From contig NZ_PDHM01000022.1 in NCBI RefSeq assembly GCF_002573715.1, positions 50,425 through 114,424 on the forward strand: 64,000 nucleotides of DNA, written 5' to 3'. Source of the stretch: Paenibacillus sp. EZ-K15. GTDB taxonomy: Bacteria; Bacillota; Bacilli; Paenibacillales; Paenibacillaceae. Shown here piece after piece: positions 7,834-16,979 of this stretch (position 1 is the stretch's first letter; the number at the start of each line of letters is the position of its first letter). The notes under the pieces were generated by a model. It worked only from the letters and a program-made list of their open reading frames with translations, searched no databases and was not told the DNA's origin. Both the position numbers and the translations under genes were made by a program.

Positions 7834-9021
7834 TTAAAGGTTGCTCCAGAGTGCGTTTACGGTCTTCACGGGTATATCATCACGTATATACTGACGTGGT
7901 ACCCGGTGGGCAATCATGCAGACGACCTCGTAGTGGATCGTCCCCAGCTTGGACGCCAGTTCATCTGCCGTAATGCATTCGCCAGACTGCTGACCGATGA
8001 GTACAACCTCTTCACCAGCTTTAATTTGTTCCGCCTCATCGGCGAAAGGTTTGAGCGATACCATACATTGGTCCATACAGATAGTTCCGACTACAGGGAC
8101 GCGGCGGCCGCGTATCAGTACTTCCACTTTACCGCTCAGCATACGAGAGAAGCCATCGGCGTAACCGATGGGAAGGGTTCCAATTTGTTCTTCCTCCTCC
8201 GTTACATACTTCGTCCCGTAGCTGATGCCGGAATGCGGAGGTACATTTTTGACGTAGACAAGCTTTGTCTTTAACGTCATGACAGGGCGGAGGCTCACTG
8301 TCTTTCGATTCACCTCATCCGAAGGATACAGTCCGTACAAGCCGATGCCGACACGAACCATATTATAGGATAATTCGGGTGTATCAATCGCAGCAGCACT
8401 GTTACCCGTATGTATGATGGGGATATGGTAGTCCTTATCCCGAAGAGCGTCCGCTACGCCCTGAAAACGGCGGTACTGTCCCAACGTATAGTCTTTGTTC
8501 TCTTCATCCGCTCTTGCAAAATGGGTAAACATTCCTTCGACAACAACCTGCGGCAGCGAAAATACTTCTTCTATAAAAGAAATTGCATCTTCGCCTGGAA
8601 GCAGGCCCAAACGACCCATTCCGCTGTCAATCTTGATGTGTACCTTGAGTGGCTTCTCCGGCTGGACCGGCAGTGCCTTTATCGCTTGGAGCACTTCCGA
8701 ACTGAACAGGGTTATGGTTACATCATGCTCATAAGCGATCTCTACAGCCTCCGGTGGTGTATAACCGAGCACCAGGATTGGGCTAGAGATGCCTCCTTGC
8801 CGAAGCTCGAGCGCTTCATCCAGGAAAGCTACACTTAAGTAAGCCGCCCCCAATTGCTGAAGTTCGCGTGCCACTTCTACAGCTCCGTGACCATAGGCGT
8901 TAGCCTTCACACAAGCAAGCAATTTCATGTGGCTTGGCAGCGCCTCACGAAAAGCGTTATAGTTGGCGCGCAGATGGTCCAGGTTGATCTCCGCCAGGGT
9001 AGGTCGATATATCGCTTGCAA
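7834..9021 (-). CDS. alr: Alanine racemase
   Basis: 395 aa PLP enzyme that interconverts L- and D-alanine for peptidoglycan. The PLP lysine motif LACVKANAYGHGA is at about 35-47, the second catalytic tyrosine lies in SYGTKY (about 273), and the CMDQCMV segment follows. The TTG start has GAAGGTG 8 bases upstream. Lies between ydcC and ndoAI, as in Bacillus. A good SigA promoter lies at 9076-9104. Confidence 0.96.
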   Translation of the reverse strand: MQAIYRPTLAEINLDHLRANYNAFREALPSHMKLLACVKANAYGHGAVEVARELQQLGAAYLSVAFLDEALELRQGGISSPILVLGYTPPEAVEIAYEHDVTITLFSSEVLQAIKALPVQPEKPLKVHIKIDSGMGRLGLLPGEDAISFIEEVFSLPQVVVEGMFTHFARADEENKDYTLGQYRRFQGVADALRDKDYHIPIIHTGNSAAAIDTPELSYNMVRVGIGLYGLYPSDEVNRKTVSLRPVMTLKTKLVYVKNVPPHSGISYGTKYVTEEEEQIGTLPIGYADGFSRMLSGKVEVLIRGRRVPVVGTICMDQCMVSLKPFADEAEQIKAGEEVVLIGQQSGECITADELASKLGTIHYEVVCMIAHRVPRQYIRDDIPVKTVNALWSNL

Positions 9022-9075
9022 TTCCAGTCACCTTCTTACCATTTTGAAAAAAGCATTATGCTTTGCAATAGATTA

Positions 9076-9104
9076 ATGGTAATGTTCCGGGGGGCAACTG
9101 TCAA
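9076..9104 (-). promoter_or_regulatory. SigA-type promoter of alr
   Basis: On the minus strand TTGACA (9104-9099), a 17-base spacer containing a C6 run, and TACCAT (9081-9076). The alr start codon is about 55 bases downstream. Confidence 0.75.
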
Positions 9105-9292
9105 TTGAGGCAAATTGCTTATTTATGAGGCTCGTGGTTCCCCCCGGGTGGCGAAACTTGGTGAAACATCGGAATATCTGCAAGAAATAGCGATCAGCCC
9201 ACGGATGGAGTGCCTTTATTTGGAAAAGAGGCGAATGGCCTCATTGTCGGAATTTTGCCCTCCTTCAATGCTCGGTATCCGCCTACTTCGTA

Positions 9293-10405
9293 TTATTTAC
9301 CCGATTCTCCCTGCATGGAAGCAGCGACTTTCTTCATTTCTTCGACAGGCAGATTGGCGCTCGTAATTCGGTATTCCACGCCTTCCGAATTCCAGGTCAG
9401 CGTTCGTTGCTGATCGCCAGTGAGCAGGCCTACCGTTGTGAAATCGATATACACCGCCTCGCCCGGTACGAGGGAGACCGCACGATCCACCGGTCTGGAT
9501 TCCATAATCGTATATTGGTACACACCGTCATACTTCAGAATAACCGCATGATCCTTGTTCTCCGGAACTTCCATCGTGTCTTTGTTCGTGACCCCTGCCG
9601 GCACATATTCCGGATAGATGATGCCGAAAGATCCCATATCGCGACCGGCAGCCGCTTCCGTCAAGCCTTCGGTTCCCTGAGTGCCGTTACCTTCCGTACC
9701 GGAAGCCACCGGTACCCCGTTCTCGTCCACTTCGGCCATGGTCCCCTTCGCATCGTTCATCGCACTTAGGTTCTTGTTGGTATCAAACGAATCCTTTGTC
9801 AGGTTCGTATCGAAGGTAAAGGTGTTGAATTTCACCTCAACAACCACATTCGCTTCGGAATCCGACACTTGTACCTGTTTCGGCGTGTAGTTGTCCTTAG
9901 CGAGCCAAATCTTCTGACGAATCAACGAATGGCTGTGGTAATTGGCAGCCACATCAAACACGTAACTATCCTTATCCTCAGCAAACTGACGGGTATTGTC
10001 GCTCAAAATGCTGCTAAGCAGCGTTTGGTACAGGTATACCTGTCCCTGATTATCCGGCCAGTCGCTCTTGAAGCGGAAGCTCTTGTTCAAGCTAGGCGTC
10101 AGAACGAACACGCCGTCATCGTTGCGAAGCACGATTTGCGTAATATCCTTTTGCCCATTGGTTAAGCTGATCCGGTAGTAAGATGGAGACTGGTACCATA
10201 CCTCAACCTGATACTCCTGCGGCGCCGAACCGGTATGTATGGTCATAACGCCCGCTCCCTGGTAAGCGCCCTTGGCACTTTCCAGCTTATCAGCCACCTT
10301 GCCCAGATCCTTCACAACGCTGTCTGCATTTTTCTTCCCGCATCCCGCCAGTATTGTTGTTAAGCATAATACTACCGCGAGCAGCACCCATGAAATCCGG
10401 CGCAT
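9293..10405 (-). CDS. ydcC: Outer-membrane-lipoprotein-carrier-like sporulation lipoprotein (YdcC type)
   Basis: 370 aa. A lipoprotein signal peptide ends at LAGC (Cys about 21). The LolA-like domain covers roughly 30-200 (QEYQVEVWYQSPSYYRIS, then QIVLRNDDGVFVLTPSLNKS). The C-terminal domain with ALVPGEAVYID-type sequence (DUF4367-like) includes a Gly/Thr-rich linker around residue 235. YdcC of B. subtilis is a sporulation-associated lipoprotein encoded next to alr; its exact role is unclear. Confidence 0.85.
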   Translation of the reverse strand: MRRISWVLLAVVLCLTTILAGCGKKNADSVVKDLGKVADKLESAKGAYQGAGVMTIHTGSAPQEYQVEVWYQSPSYYRISLTNGQKDITQIVLRNDDGVFVLTPSLNKSFRFKSDWPDNQGQVYLYQTLLSSILSDNTRQFAEDKDSYVFDVAANYHSHSLIRQKIWLAKDNYTPKQVQVSDSEANVVVEVKFNTFTFDTNLTKDSFDTNKNLSAMNDAKGTMAEVDENGVPVASGTEGNGTQGTEGLTEAAAGRDMGSFGIIYPEYVPAGVTNKDTMEVPENKDHAVILKYDGVYQYTIMESRPVDRAVSLVPGEAVYIDFTTVGLLTGDQQRTLTWNSEGVEYRITSANLPVEEMKKVAASMQGESGK

Positions 10406-10538
10406 GTCATCATCCCCTTCAACACTTGTTTTGACTTGATTGATACATGTCTATGAGGGACTTGGTCACATTATGCAGACTAGCCTGACAAGCACCGCTG
10501 CGGTGGGATGCGGCAGGCGTTTACACTTCGATTAAGTG

Positions 10539-10588
10539 GAAAAAGAGCCGTGATGAATCCGTCGATCGCTGATTCATCCTCGGCTCTA
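10539..10588 (-). terminator. Terminator after the MFS gene
   Basis: AGAGCCGaggATGAATC and GATTCATcaCGGCTCT form an imperfect long stem around 10544-10587, followed by CTTTTT on the minus strand. Confidence 0.7.
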
Positions 10589-10666
10589 TATTTGAGAAAT
10601 TTCCAGTACGGGCGATCTTCTTCAGCCCTCTGTATAAGCATGGAAGCTAATCGACGTTAGCCACCT

Positions 10667-11995
10667 CTAAGGGGCTGTATGAATAGAAATGGACTTCTCA
10701 GGAGTTGCATTCGTATAAGGCGCAAACCATTCCTCATCCACATGGTCAGGTGATGGAAGACTGCGGGTGGTCGAGTCAAAAATCCAGAAGATCCCTACGC
10801 AGAATACGGCGATTCCGCATCCTGCGATAACGGATGAGCTTGCTGCAACAACGCCAAGAGCACCTCCAATTAGGCTGCCAAGCGGCATGGCAATTCCGCT
10901 GAGTCCGCTAGCTGCCGCAAACACCGTGCCCAATCTTTTCTCGGGTATCGCCTTCTGAATGACCGAATTGATGATAACGTTCGTAATGCCTCCGGGAAAC
11001 CATGCCAAACCGTACACCAGAACGACAAGCCATGTCCATGGGGTGAATACGCTGAGACACCAGGCAGCGCCCGATAAACAAAACGCTCCGGCAAAAAGAT
11101 ATCCAAGGGGTAGGCGCTCCAGCTTCAAATACGGAGCCAGAATCGCGCCCAACAAACTTCCGCAAGCCTGGGCCATGAGCAGAACTCCGTATACACCCGC
11201 TCCGCCGAGGCTGTCCGCAAAGGCAGGCATAACCGTAAAGGTAGCGCCGCCTGCGGCATTAATGATGATAATCCCCATCTGTACCCGTGCGAGCGGGGTT
11301 GCCAGGATGTAGCGAAGCCCCTCTTTCATGTCCGCCCAATAATTTTTAAGGGCATTTTGCATAGATTTTGAAGTTACGGTGTTTTTCGCCGGTGTTTTAT
11401 TTACGTTGTTATCAGAAGTGTTGATAGACTTTTTGATTTTGAGTTGCGAGAATAACAGGGCTCCGATGAAAAATCCGATCGAATTCCATAAGTAAAGGGA
11501 TACTGCGCCCAGCACAATAATCAATACGCCGGATATTGCGTTGCAAGCGACATCGATGCCTTGATAGGCTAAGGAGAACAGCGAGTTGCCTTGCGTCAGC
11601 TGCTTCTTATCGAGAATTTTAGGAAGGGCCGACATTTGGGCAGGATATACCCACATATTCAGCGTAGATAGAACCGGTGTAATCGCCAGCACAACGCCTA
11701 CTGTCAGAAAGTCGAAATAAAATGCAAGCGGAACGATCAACAGTAGAACCGCCTGAAATAACTGGGTGTATACCAGAAGCCCCCGTAAAGGAACGCGGTC
11801 AATCATCGGACCGGATAACAGTTGAATGATTCGGGGGAGAATCGAGAGGAATCCGGCAAGTCCCGTATACAGCGTCGAGCCCCCCAGATCATACACCAGC
11901 CACATGGCCGCTACCGCGTACAGACTGTCGCCGATATTCGTAAGGATTCGGCCAACGAACAACAGCAGGAAATTGCGATTCTTTAATATTTCCAC
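10667..11995 (-). CDS. MFS transporter (drug-exporter type)
   Basis: 442 aa with about 12 hydrophobic helices. RNFLLLFVGRILTNIGDSLY at the N-terminus is the usual first helix of MFS exporters related to the macrolide/enterobactin exporter group (MFS_3). The GTG start is chosen because AAGGAG lies 10 bases upstream; the open frame continues to 12151 but would overlap the regulator gene. It follows the HTH gene by 65 bases, likely in one transcript, so the regulator may control the pump. Substrate unknown. Confidence 0.85.
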   Translation of the reverse strand: MEILKNRNFLLLFVGRILTNIGDSLYAVAAMWLVYDLGGSTLYTGLAGFLSILPRIIQLLSGPMIDRVPLRGLLVYTQLFQAVLLLIVPLAFYFDFLTVGVVLAITPVLSTLNMWVYPAQMSALPKILDKKQLTQGNSLFSLAYQGIDVACNAISGVLIIVLGAVSLYLWNSIGFFIGALLFSQLKIKKSINTSDNNVNKTPAKNTVTSKSMQNALKNYWADMKEGLRYILATPLARVQMGIIIINAAGGATFTVMPAFADSLGGAGVYGVLLMAQACGSLLGAILAPYLKLERLPLGYLFAGAFCLSGAAWCLSVFTPWTWLVVLVYGLAWFPGGITNVIINSVIQKAIPEKRLGTVFAAASGLSGIAMPLGSLIGGALGVVAASSSVIAGCGIAVFCVGIFWIFDSTTRSLPSPDHVDEEWFAPYTNATPEKSISIHTAP

Positions 11996-12060
11996 GAAAG
12001 AAACACTCCTTGATTTAAAGTTTAGTAGTTTTGGAGAGAAGAGGCTGAAGAAGCCCCTTC

Positions 12061-12558
12061 CTATTCGGACGTTTCCGTCGAAACCACGTTGATCCCTACC
12101 GCATATTCCTTGCTGTCGTCCCCTTTTGTCGCGAGGGTCTTGGTCACCCATTTTTCGAGCAGTTCTCTGAATTCCTGCGTCATTTGTTGGTATTGCTCGG
12201 CATTCAGCTGCATTCTCAGGCTTATTCTTGTGCGGCTGGCCGCTGCATAATCTTCGGCAAGAACCGGGTCTACCATCTGGGTTCCCTTGGTATTAAACCA
12301 CTTCGCTTTAGATTTATAATATTTCTCTACGATGCCGCCGACGGTCCGGGTCTCCACCAAATCTATTAATCCGCCATCATATAACTTCTGAATATGATAG
12401 TGAATGCTTCCCGGCGAATCTCCCAATTCATCTGCTACTTGTTTGGCAGTTTTGGCCGTATCCAGCATGGTTCCGAGAATCTTCACCCGCTGAGCGCTGC
12501 CGAGCAGCTTCGCTTGTTCCACCGATATTTCGATACTCCGATTATGATCTTGATCCAT
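12061..12558 (-). CDS. Winged-helix (ArsR-like) transcriptional regulator
   Basis: 165 aa. The winged helix lies at about 12-90: AKLLGSAQRVKILGTML, then TAKQVADELGDSPGSIHYHI as the recognition helix, and a wing ending in KYYKSK. The C-terminal half is helical and could hold the ligand or dimer site. This layout recalls the ArsR/YjdC-type helix-turn-helix_20 regulators often found before MFS genes. Four copies of a CATTCTAATT-like repeat lie directly upstream (12572-12655) and may be its operator. Confidence 0.82.
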   Translation of the reverse strand: MDQDHNRSIEISVEQAKLLGSAQRVKILGTMLDTAKTAKQVADELGDSPGSIHYHIQKLYDGGLIDLVETRTVGGIVEKYYKSKAKWFNTKGTQMVDPVLAEDYAAASRTRISLRMQLNAEQYQQMTQEFRELLEKWVTKTLATKGDDSKEYAVGINVVSTETSE

Positions 12559-12571
12559 GACGCAAACACTC

Positions 12572-12655
12572 CATTCTAAATTAAAATAGTCATTCTAATT
12601 ATGTAATTCATACGGTTATTTTTGTTCATTCCAATTTAATTTATCATTCTAATTT
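12572..12655. promoter_or_regulatory. Four spaced direct repeats, candidate operator of the HTH-MFS operon
   Basis: CATTCTAAATT at 12572, CATTCTAATT at 12591, CATTCCAATTT at 12627 and CATTCTAATTT at 12645. The steps are 19, 36 and 18 bases, which means near-18-base phasing with one position skipped. They fill the AT-rich leader just before the regulator start. Confidence 0.5.
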
Positions 12656-12679
12656 TTTAGATCGGTATGACACAATAAT

Positions 12680-12715
12680 AAACCACCTATTACCATTTGT
12701 AAATAGGCGGTTTAT
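12680..12715 (-). terminator. Terminator after the GNAT gene
   Basis: AAACCGCCTATTT and AATAGGTGGTTT form a stem with a short loop ending in TTTATTATTG on the minus strand, just past the GNAT stop at 12733. Confidence 0.65.
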
Positions 12716-12732
12716 AAATGATTTATTTTTTT

Positions 12733-13293
12733 CTAAACGGGTTTGACCATATGATAATAAACATGCCCGTTAATCATGATGTCCTTATCTGTTTGATAAC
12801 CTCTTCTGTCGTACAAAGAATGAGCGCGATGATTGTCCGTCACCACGGCAAGAGCAATTTTACGATACATCAGCTCCTTTGCCCGATTCTCCGCGTGATG
12901 TATAAGGACCGAACCAATCCCCTTACCTCCAAACTGCGGAGAAACCGATAACGTATCGATATAGTACTCATCCTCGTCCGCTTCTTTATCCAGCGCTAGG
13001 GAAGGGTCATTCTTGAGCTTCCGCAAACGATCCAGAATCGGACGATCCAATTCGGCCGCTTGATCACCGCCGTAAGCAACGATAATGCCAGCCACCTCGC
13101 CGTCGATCTCTTTCACGGCAGCCTGTCGGTAACTGAGCCTGCCCTCGTCCGCCCGGAAATATTGCTCCAGCACTTCAAGCACTTTCTCTTCGCTGTCTTC
13201 CCCTGTTAATTGATGTGCTACGTCGTGCAGTGCATCGTACAACAGTCTTATCGCTGCAGCTGCATCTTGTGGTTTTGCTGATCTGATGGTCAT
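12733..13293 (-). CDS. GNAT family N-acetyltransferase
   Basis: 186 aa. YYIDTLSVSPQFGGKGIGSVL is the acetyl-CoA motif (Q-F-G-G-K-G-I-G), followed by ALAVVTDNHRAHSLYDRRGY, the classical motif B with a tyrosine that could act as general acid. The C-terminal YYHMVKPV is typical. GGAGG lies 10 bases before the ATG. Substrate unknown. It lies between the HTH operon and an esterase gene, all on the minus strand. Confidence 0.87.
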   Translation of the reverse strand: MTIRSAKPQDAAAAIRLLYDALHDVAHQLTGEDSEEKVLEVLEQYFRADEGRLSYRQAAVKEIDGEVAGIIVAYGGDQAAELDRPILDRLRKLKNDPSLALDKEADEDEYYIDTLSVSPQFGGKGIGSVLIHHAENRAKELMYRKIALAVVTDNHRAHSLYDRRGYQTDKDIMINGHVYYHMVKPV

Positions 13294-13335
13294 GCCTATT
13301 CATCCTCCAATTACAATTCAATGCAATTTAGTAAT

Positions 13336-14664
13336 TCAAGTATCCCAGTCCTCAACCTCATACAACAGCTCCATCTCGGACGATGCTGTAAAGGAACGCC
13401 GTTTAACTTCAGGATCCCCGATCTTTTCGTGCAGTCCAAACCCTCTTGATACCTTGAACGTAAAAGACAAACCATGAGGTACCATCGCACTTCCCCTATA
13501 TAGGCCATCTCCGCAGTATGGAATCTCAAATCCGGCATAGATTGTGGGGGAAACCGGTGTGGAAGGCGGTACCTTCACCTGAATCGCGATTTTCACAAGC
13601 TCAGGCAGCTCTTCCACGATCGTAATCTCTTTATCTGCGCTCAAGCCTCCCATTTGCAGCGTAACCCGGGTGCTGCCAGGAATTTTAGGTTTCATCGTTC
13701 CGTCCGGCAGCATTCTGAGCCATTCCGGCTCCTCAACATGATAGGTTCCGTTCATCAACGTTTGGACAAATCCGCTGTCGTATGTAATGACCGGATTCAG
13801 TTGTTTGACGGGGCCGTTTACCCCTACGATGCCATCACCATGCAGCTTAATCGAGGTTGGTTCTCCAATGTCGCCGAAAAAATACAGCAGCGGCGCTTGC
13901 GCTCTGCCTGCCCAGTCGCTTTGACTGTGAGCCGCTCCCGGATCAAGGAACAGCATGAGATCTTCTCCCGGCACAAAGCCGTCTTGGATCAAGCGTGCTG
14001 CTTCCTCCCGTGCGTATTTTTCCATGAAGACCCCTTCCGCGCCGCCCATATCAAGCCATACCTTAAGATTCGGATGCGTACCGTATCTTTCATAAAAAGG
14101 ATATTCCTTAAGCTCTCCTTGAGCATCAAAATAGGCTTTGACGAAATAAGGCGACATGACCGCTAAACTTCCGAACACATCCGGCCTTCTAAAGCCGATA
14201 TTGTAGGTGACGATCCCGCCCGCAGACGAACCCATCATGGCCGTGTGCTCCGGACCCTTCAACGTGCGAAAGTTCTGATTGATATATGGTAAAACTTCTT
14301 CAATAATAAATAACTCATACCGTTCGCCGGCAAACGGGGGATCGAACACCTGATGCATCCTTGGATTGTCATGGAAATATTCATTCAGTCTTTGATGAGG
14401 AACCGTTGCGATGCCAACGATGATAATCTCCTGCATCCGTCCTTCGGACACCAGCCGATCTGCGGTGACATGCATATCCCACGAGCCGCCTCGCTCATCC
14501 GCTGAAAATACATGCTGCCCGTCATGCATATAGAGTACGGCATAATGCTTCTCCGTATTCTCATGATAACTGGGTGGAAGGTATACATACAAACTTCGGG
14601 TATTGCTTAAGTTAACCGATGGAAAATCTGCAATTTCTACCATTCTTGAGGACATACTGACCAT
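13336..14664 (-). CDS. Esterase-family alpha/beta hydrolase with C-terminal beta domain
   Basis: 442 aa. The N-terminal about 270 residues are an enterochelin-esterase-like (esterase D/Fes) hydrolase: SLYVYLPPSYHENTEKHYAVL, YMHDGQHVF and the nucleophile GSSAGG (Ser near 147). The acid is likely in LDMGG and the His in GAAHSQSDW. The last about 100 residues look like an all-beta starch-binding-type domain (PPSTPVSPTIYAGFE, GLSFTFKVSRG). No signal peptide. AGGAGGGG lies just before the ATG. The natural ester is unknown. Confidence 0.8.
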   Translation of the reverse strand: MVSMSSRMVEIADFPSVNLSNTRSLYVYLPPSYHENTEKHYAVLYMHDGQHVFSADERGGSWDMHVTADRLVSEGRMQEIIIVGIATVPHQRLNEYFHDNPRMHQVFDPPFAGERYELFIIEEVLPYINQNFRTLKGPEHTAMMGSSAGGIVTYNIGFRRPDVFGSLAVMSPYFVKAYFDAQGELKEYPFYERYGTHPNLKVWLDMGGAEGVFMEKYAREEAARLIQDGFVPGEDLMLFLDPGAAHSQSDWAGRAQAPLLYFFGDIGEPTSIKLHGDGIVGVNGPVKQLNPVITYDSGFVQTLMNGTYHVEEPEWLRMLPDGTMKPKIPGSTRVTLQMGGLSADKEITIVEELPELVKIAIQVKVPPSTPVSPTIYAGFEIPYCGDGLYRGSAMVPHGLSFTFKVSRGFGLHEKIGDPEVKRRSFTASSEMELLYEVEDWDT

Positions 14665-14739
14665 TTTAACCCCTCCTGACTATTTTTGCACCCTATGCAC
14701 TTGCATTCGGATATTCACTCTTAGGCGATGCCAGATAAC

Positions 14740-14775
14740 AAAAAAAGGCACAACCCGATAAAATCAGGTTGTACC
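14740..14775 (-). terminator. Terminator after the GbsR-type gene
   Basis: AGGTACAACCTGA and TCGGGTTGTGCCT form a stem on the minus strand, ending in TTTTTTTGT. Confidence 0.8.
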
Positions 14776-14833
14776 TCTTAGGTAAGCATTGCCTTACTCA
14801 ACATTATACTGGGGAAATTCCCCATTTTCAATA

Positions 14834-15403
14834 TCAGGATTTGTCCTGTGGCGGCTCTTTAGGCACATAATTAAAGATCTCGCCATCCACAAAAGTATCA
14901 ATCAAGCGTTCCAGCCATTTATAATAAGCAACGGCCTCACGCATCTTTGCCTGATCCTCTTGCAGCACCGCTGTCAGTTCTTCGTCATCTTCATGTGCTT
15001 TACGGAGCTTCTCCGTTTCGTCCAGCGCTTTGCGCAGGACCAGAATGTTGCTCTCCACCGATTTTCTCCATTTAATATCAAAGAAATCCACGAAGCTCTG
15101 GTACCAGTCATACTCCACTTCATACAAATCCTTGCGGGAACCCTTCTCCCACACCTTGTTTACCATTTTATAATCGAGCAACGTCCGCACGCCTGTACTC
15201 ATGCTGGTCTTGCTCATCTTCATTTCCTGTCCCATTTCATCGAGGTTCATCGGTTTATCCGCAAAATAAAGCAATCCGTATAAATGTCCCGTTGAGAGTG
15301 GAATGCCGTACAAATCCATATTCCGTCCAATATTTTCAATGACACGCTTACGAATCTTATGCACGGCTGCCTGCCGTTCATCATCTAAATGGTACAAGCC
15401 CAT
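14834..15403 (-). CDS. GbsR/MarR-family transcriptional regulator (osmoprotectant type)
   Basis: 189 aa. The core NMDLYGIPLSTGHLYGLLYF and GQEMKMSKTSMSTGVRTLLD is the winged helix of GbsR, the choline-responsive repressor of Bacillus, a subgroup of MarR. Length matches GbsR (about 180 aa). It is divergent from an opuA operon across a 373-base spacer that carries three palindromes, one overlapping the opuA promoter, so it is the likely local repressor. GAGGAGG precedes the ATG. Confidence 0.88.
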   Translation of the reverse strand: MGLYHLDDERQAAVHKIRKRVIENIGRNMDLYGIPLSTGHLYGLLYFADKPMNLDEMGQEMKMSKTSMSTGVRTLLDYKMVNKVWEKGSRKDLYEVEYDWYQSFVDFFDIKWRKSVESNILVLRKALDETEKLRKAHEDDEELTAVLQEDQAKMREAVAYYKWLERLIDTFVDGEIFNYVPKEPPQDKS

Positions 15404-15620
15404 GCTTGCAGCCTCCTCTATCTGTAACCATCCAAGAAGTCATGTCAATATAACAAAACTAGGTGGACTCGAAGTGTAGTGTGAACGATCTCCATGAAAT
15501 TTAAACAAGCCCCGATCCACACACATTCTCTGATCTATTGTAGGGAAAGCTATTTTAAAAGTAAAGAAGATCGCTCTAGAGGATATCGGAGCATATGGGA
15601 GCATTTCAAAGGATAACTTT

Positions 15621-15679
15621 GTACAGTTTTTACTGTACGTACTTTACGTACGGATATAACGTTTGATACTTTACGTATC
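15621..15679. promoter_or_regulatory. Three palindromes, candidate GbsR-type operators
   Basis: GTACAG-TTTTTA-CTGTAC at 15621-15638, CGTAC-TTTAC-GTACG at 15637-15651 and GATAC-TTTAC-GTATC at 15665-15679. The second and third share the TACTTTACGTA core. The third lies across the -35 region of the opuA promoter, as expected for a repressor site. The rest of the 15404-15776 spacer holds no gene that I can see. Confidence 0.6.
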
Positions 15680-15691
15680 GGTTGTTACAAT
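15663..15691 (+). promoter_or_regulatory. SigA-type promoter of the opuA operon
   Basis: TTGATA at 15663-15668 and TACAAT at 15686-15691 are separated by 17 bases. The opuAA start is 85 bases further on. Confidence 0.75.
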
Positions 15692-15776
15692 GGGTGACAT
15701 GGGTTTACGAGACGACAGGAATAAGAAGACTCGGTCAAGTGGACGCGTCTCTATACAATAAAAAGGAGGAGTACTT

Positions 15777-16979
15777 TTGGCTATTCTGCAAGTTAACAAA
15801 GTCAGCAAATTGTTCGGCGCGAATCCGGAACAAGGGATTCAATTGCTGGAGCAAGGCTGGAGTAAAGCGCGAATTGCGAAAGAAAAAAATATAACGGTTG
15901 GCGTTAACCGTGTCAGCTTCGATATTCATGAAGGCGAGATTTTTGTCATCATGGGGTTGTCAGGCAGCGGTAAATCTACATTGGTCCGTTTGCTAAATCG
16001 GTTGATTGAACCAACATCGGGCGAAATATTGATTCACGGCAAGGATCTCCGAAAAATGAACAAGGAACAGCTGCGGGAAGTACGACGCAAAAAAATCAGC
16101 ATGGTGTTCCAGAAATTCGCCTTGTTCCCTCATCGTTCGGTTGTAGAGAATGTGGAATACGGATTGGAAATTCAAAAGATAGACAAAAGCAAGCGGCACG
16201 AAGCGGCCATGAAGTCGCTTGAGCTTGTAGGCTTGAAAGGCTGGGAGGAAAAAATGCCCGATCAGCTTAGCGGCGGCATGCAGCAGCGTGTCGGGCTTGC
16301 CCGTGCACTCGCCAATGATCCGGAGATTCTGTTGATGGATGAGGCTTTCAGCGCACTGGATCCACTCATTCGCCGAGACATGCAGGACGAATTGATCGAG
16401 CTCCAGGACAAAATGAAAAAAACGATCGTGTTCATCACCCATGATCTGGACGAAGCTCTTCGGATCGGTGACCGCATTGCCTTGATGAAGGACGGTTCGA
16501 TTGTACAGATCGGTACGCCGGAAGAAATTTTGACCCAACCTGCCAACGATTATGTTGAACGGTTCGTGGAAGATGTGGATCTGTCCAAAGTACTTACCGC
16601 TTCACGGGTTATGCGCCGTCCGGAGACTATTACGATGGATCGTGGACCTCGCGTTGCGCTTGAGCTTATGCGTGAACGGGGGATCTCGAACCTGTTCGTC
16701 ATCGATCGTTCCAAGAAGCTGCTTGGCGTCATTACGGCCGAAGATGCATCCGATGCCATGAAGAATAACCGCAAGCTTGCGGATATTCTCATCACAGACG
16801 GTCCGAGTGTTGGACCTGATACATTGCTGAATGAATTGTTTGAAATTACGAGTATGGCTAAAGTGCCATTGGCCGTTGTGGATGAGACCGGCAGGTTGAT
16901 GGGCGTTATCGTCCGCGGTGCTGTTCTTGGTGCCCTGGCCGGAGAAAGCAAGAGCGAGGAGGTGACGCAAGATGCCTAA
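15777..16979 (+). CDS. opuAA: Glycine betaine/proline ABC transporter ATP-binding protein
   Basis: 400 aa. Walker A GLSGSGKST (about 59-67), ABC signature LSGGMQQRVG, Walker B EILLMDEAFSALDP, switch His in FITHDLDEA. Two C-terminal CBS domains (about 270-390) as in OpuAA, where they sense ionic strength or cyclic-di-AMP. It energises uptake of glycine betaine under osmotic stress. The TTG start has AAGGAGGAG 6 bases upstream. It overlaps the permease gene by 8 bases. Confidence 0.95.
   Translation: MAILQVNKVSKLFGANPEQGIQLLEQGWSKARIAKEKNITVGVNRVSFDIHEGEIFVIMGLSGSGKSTLVRLLNRLIEPTSGEILIHGKDLRKMNKEQLREVRRKKISMVFQKFALFPHRSVVENVEYGLEIQKIDKSKRHEAAMKSLELVGLKGWEEKMPDQLSGGMQQRVGLARALANDPEILLMDEAFSALDPLIRRDMQDELIELQDKMKKTIVFITHDLDEALRIGDRIALMKDGSIVQIGTPEEILTQPANDYVERFVEDVDLSKVLTASRVMRRPETITMDRGPRVALELMRERGISNLFVIDRSKKLLGVITAEDASDAMKNNRKLADILITDGPSVGPDTLLNELFEITSMAKVPLAVVDETGRLMGVIVRGAVLGALAGESKSEEVTQDA

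Noticed and set aside
11996..12151. 52-codon extension of the MFS frame
   Set aside because: It overlaps the end of the HTH gene in another frame, and the GTG at 11995 has a good ribosome site.
14810..14824. Perfect palindrome TGGGGAA-A-TTCCCCA after the GbsR-type gene
   Set aside because: It lies at the 3' end of a gene without a promoter nearby and without a T run. A single chance palindrome is possible.
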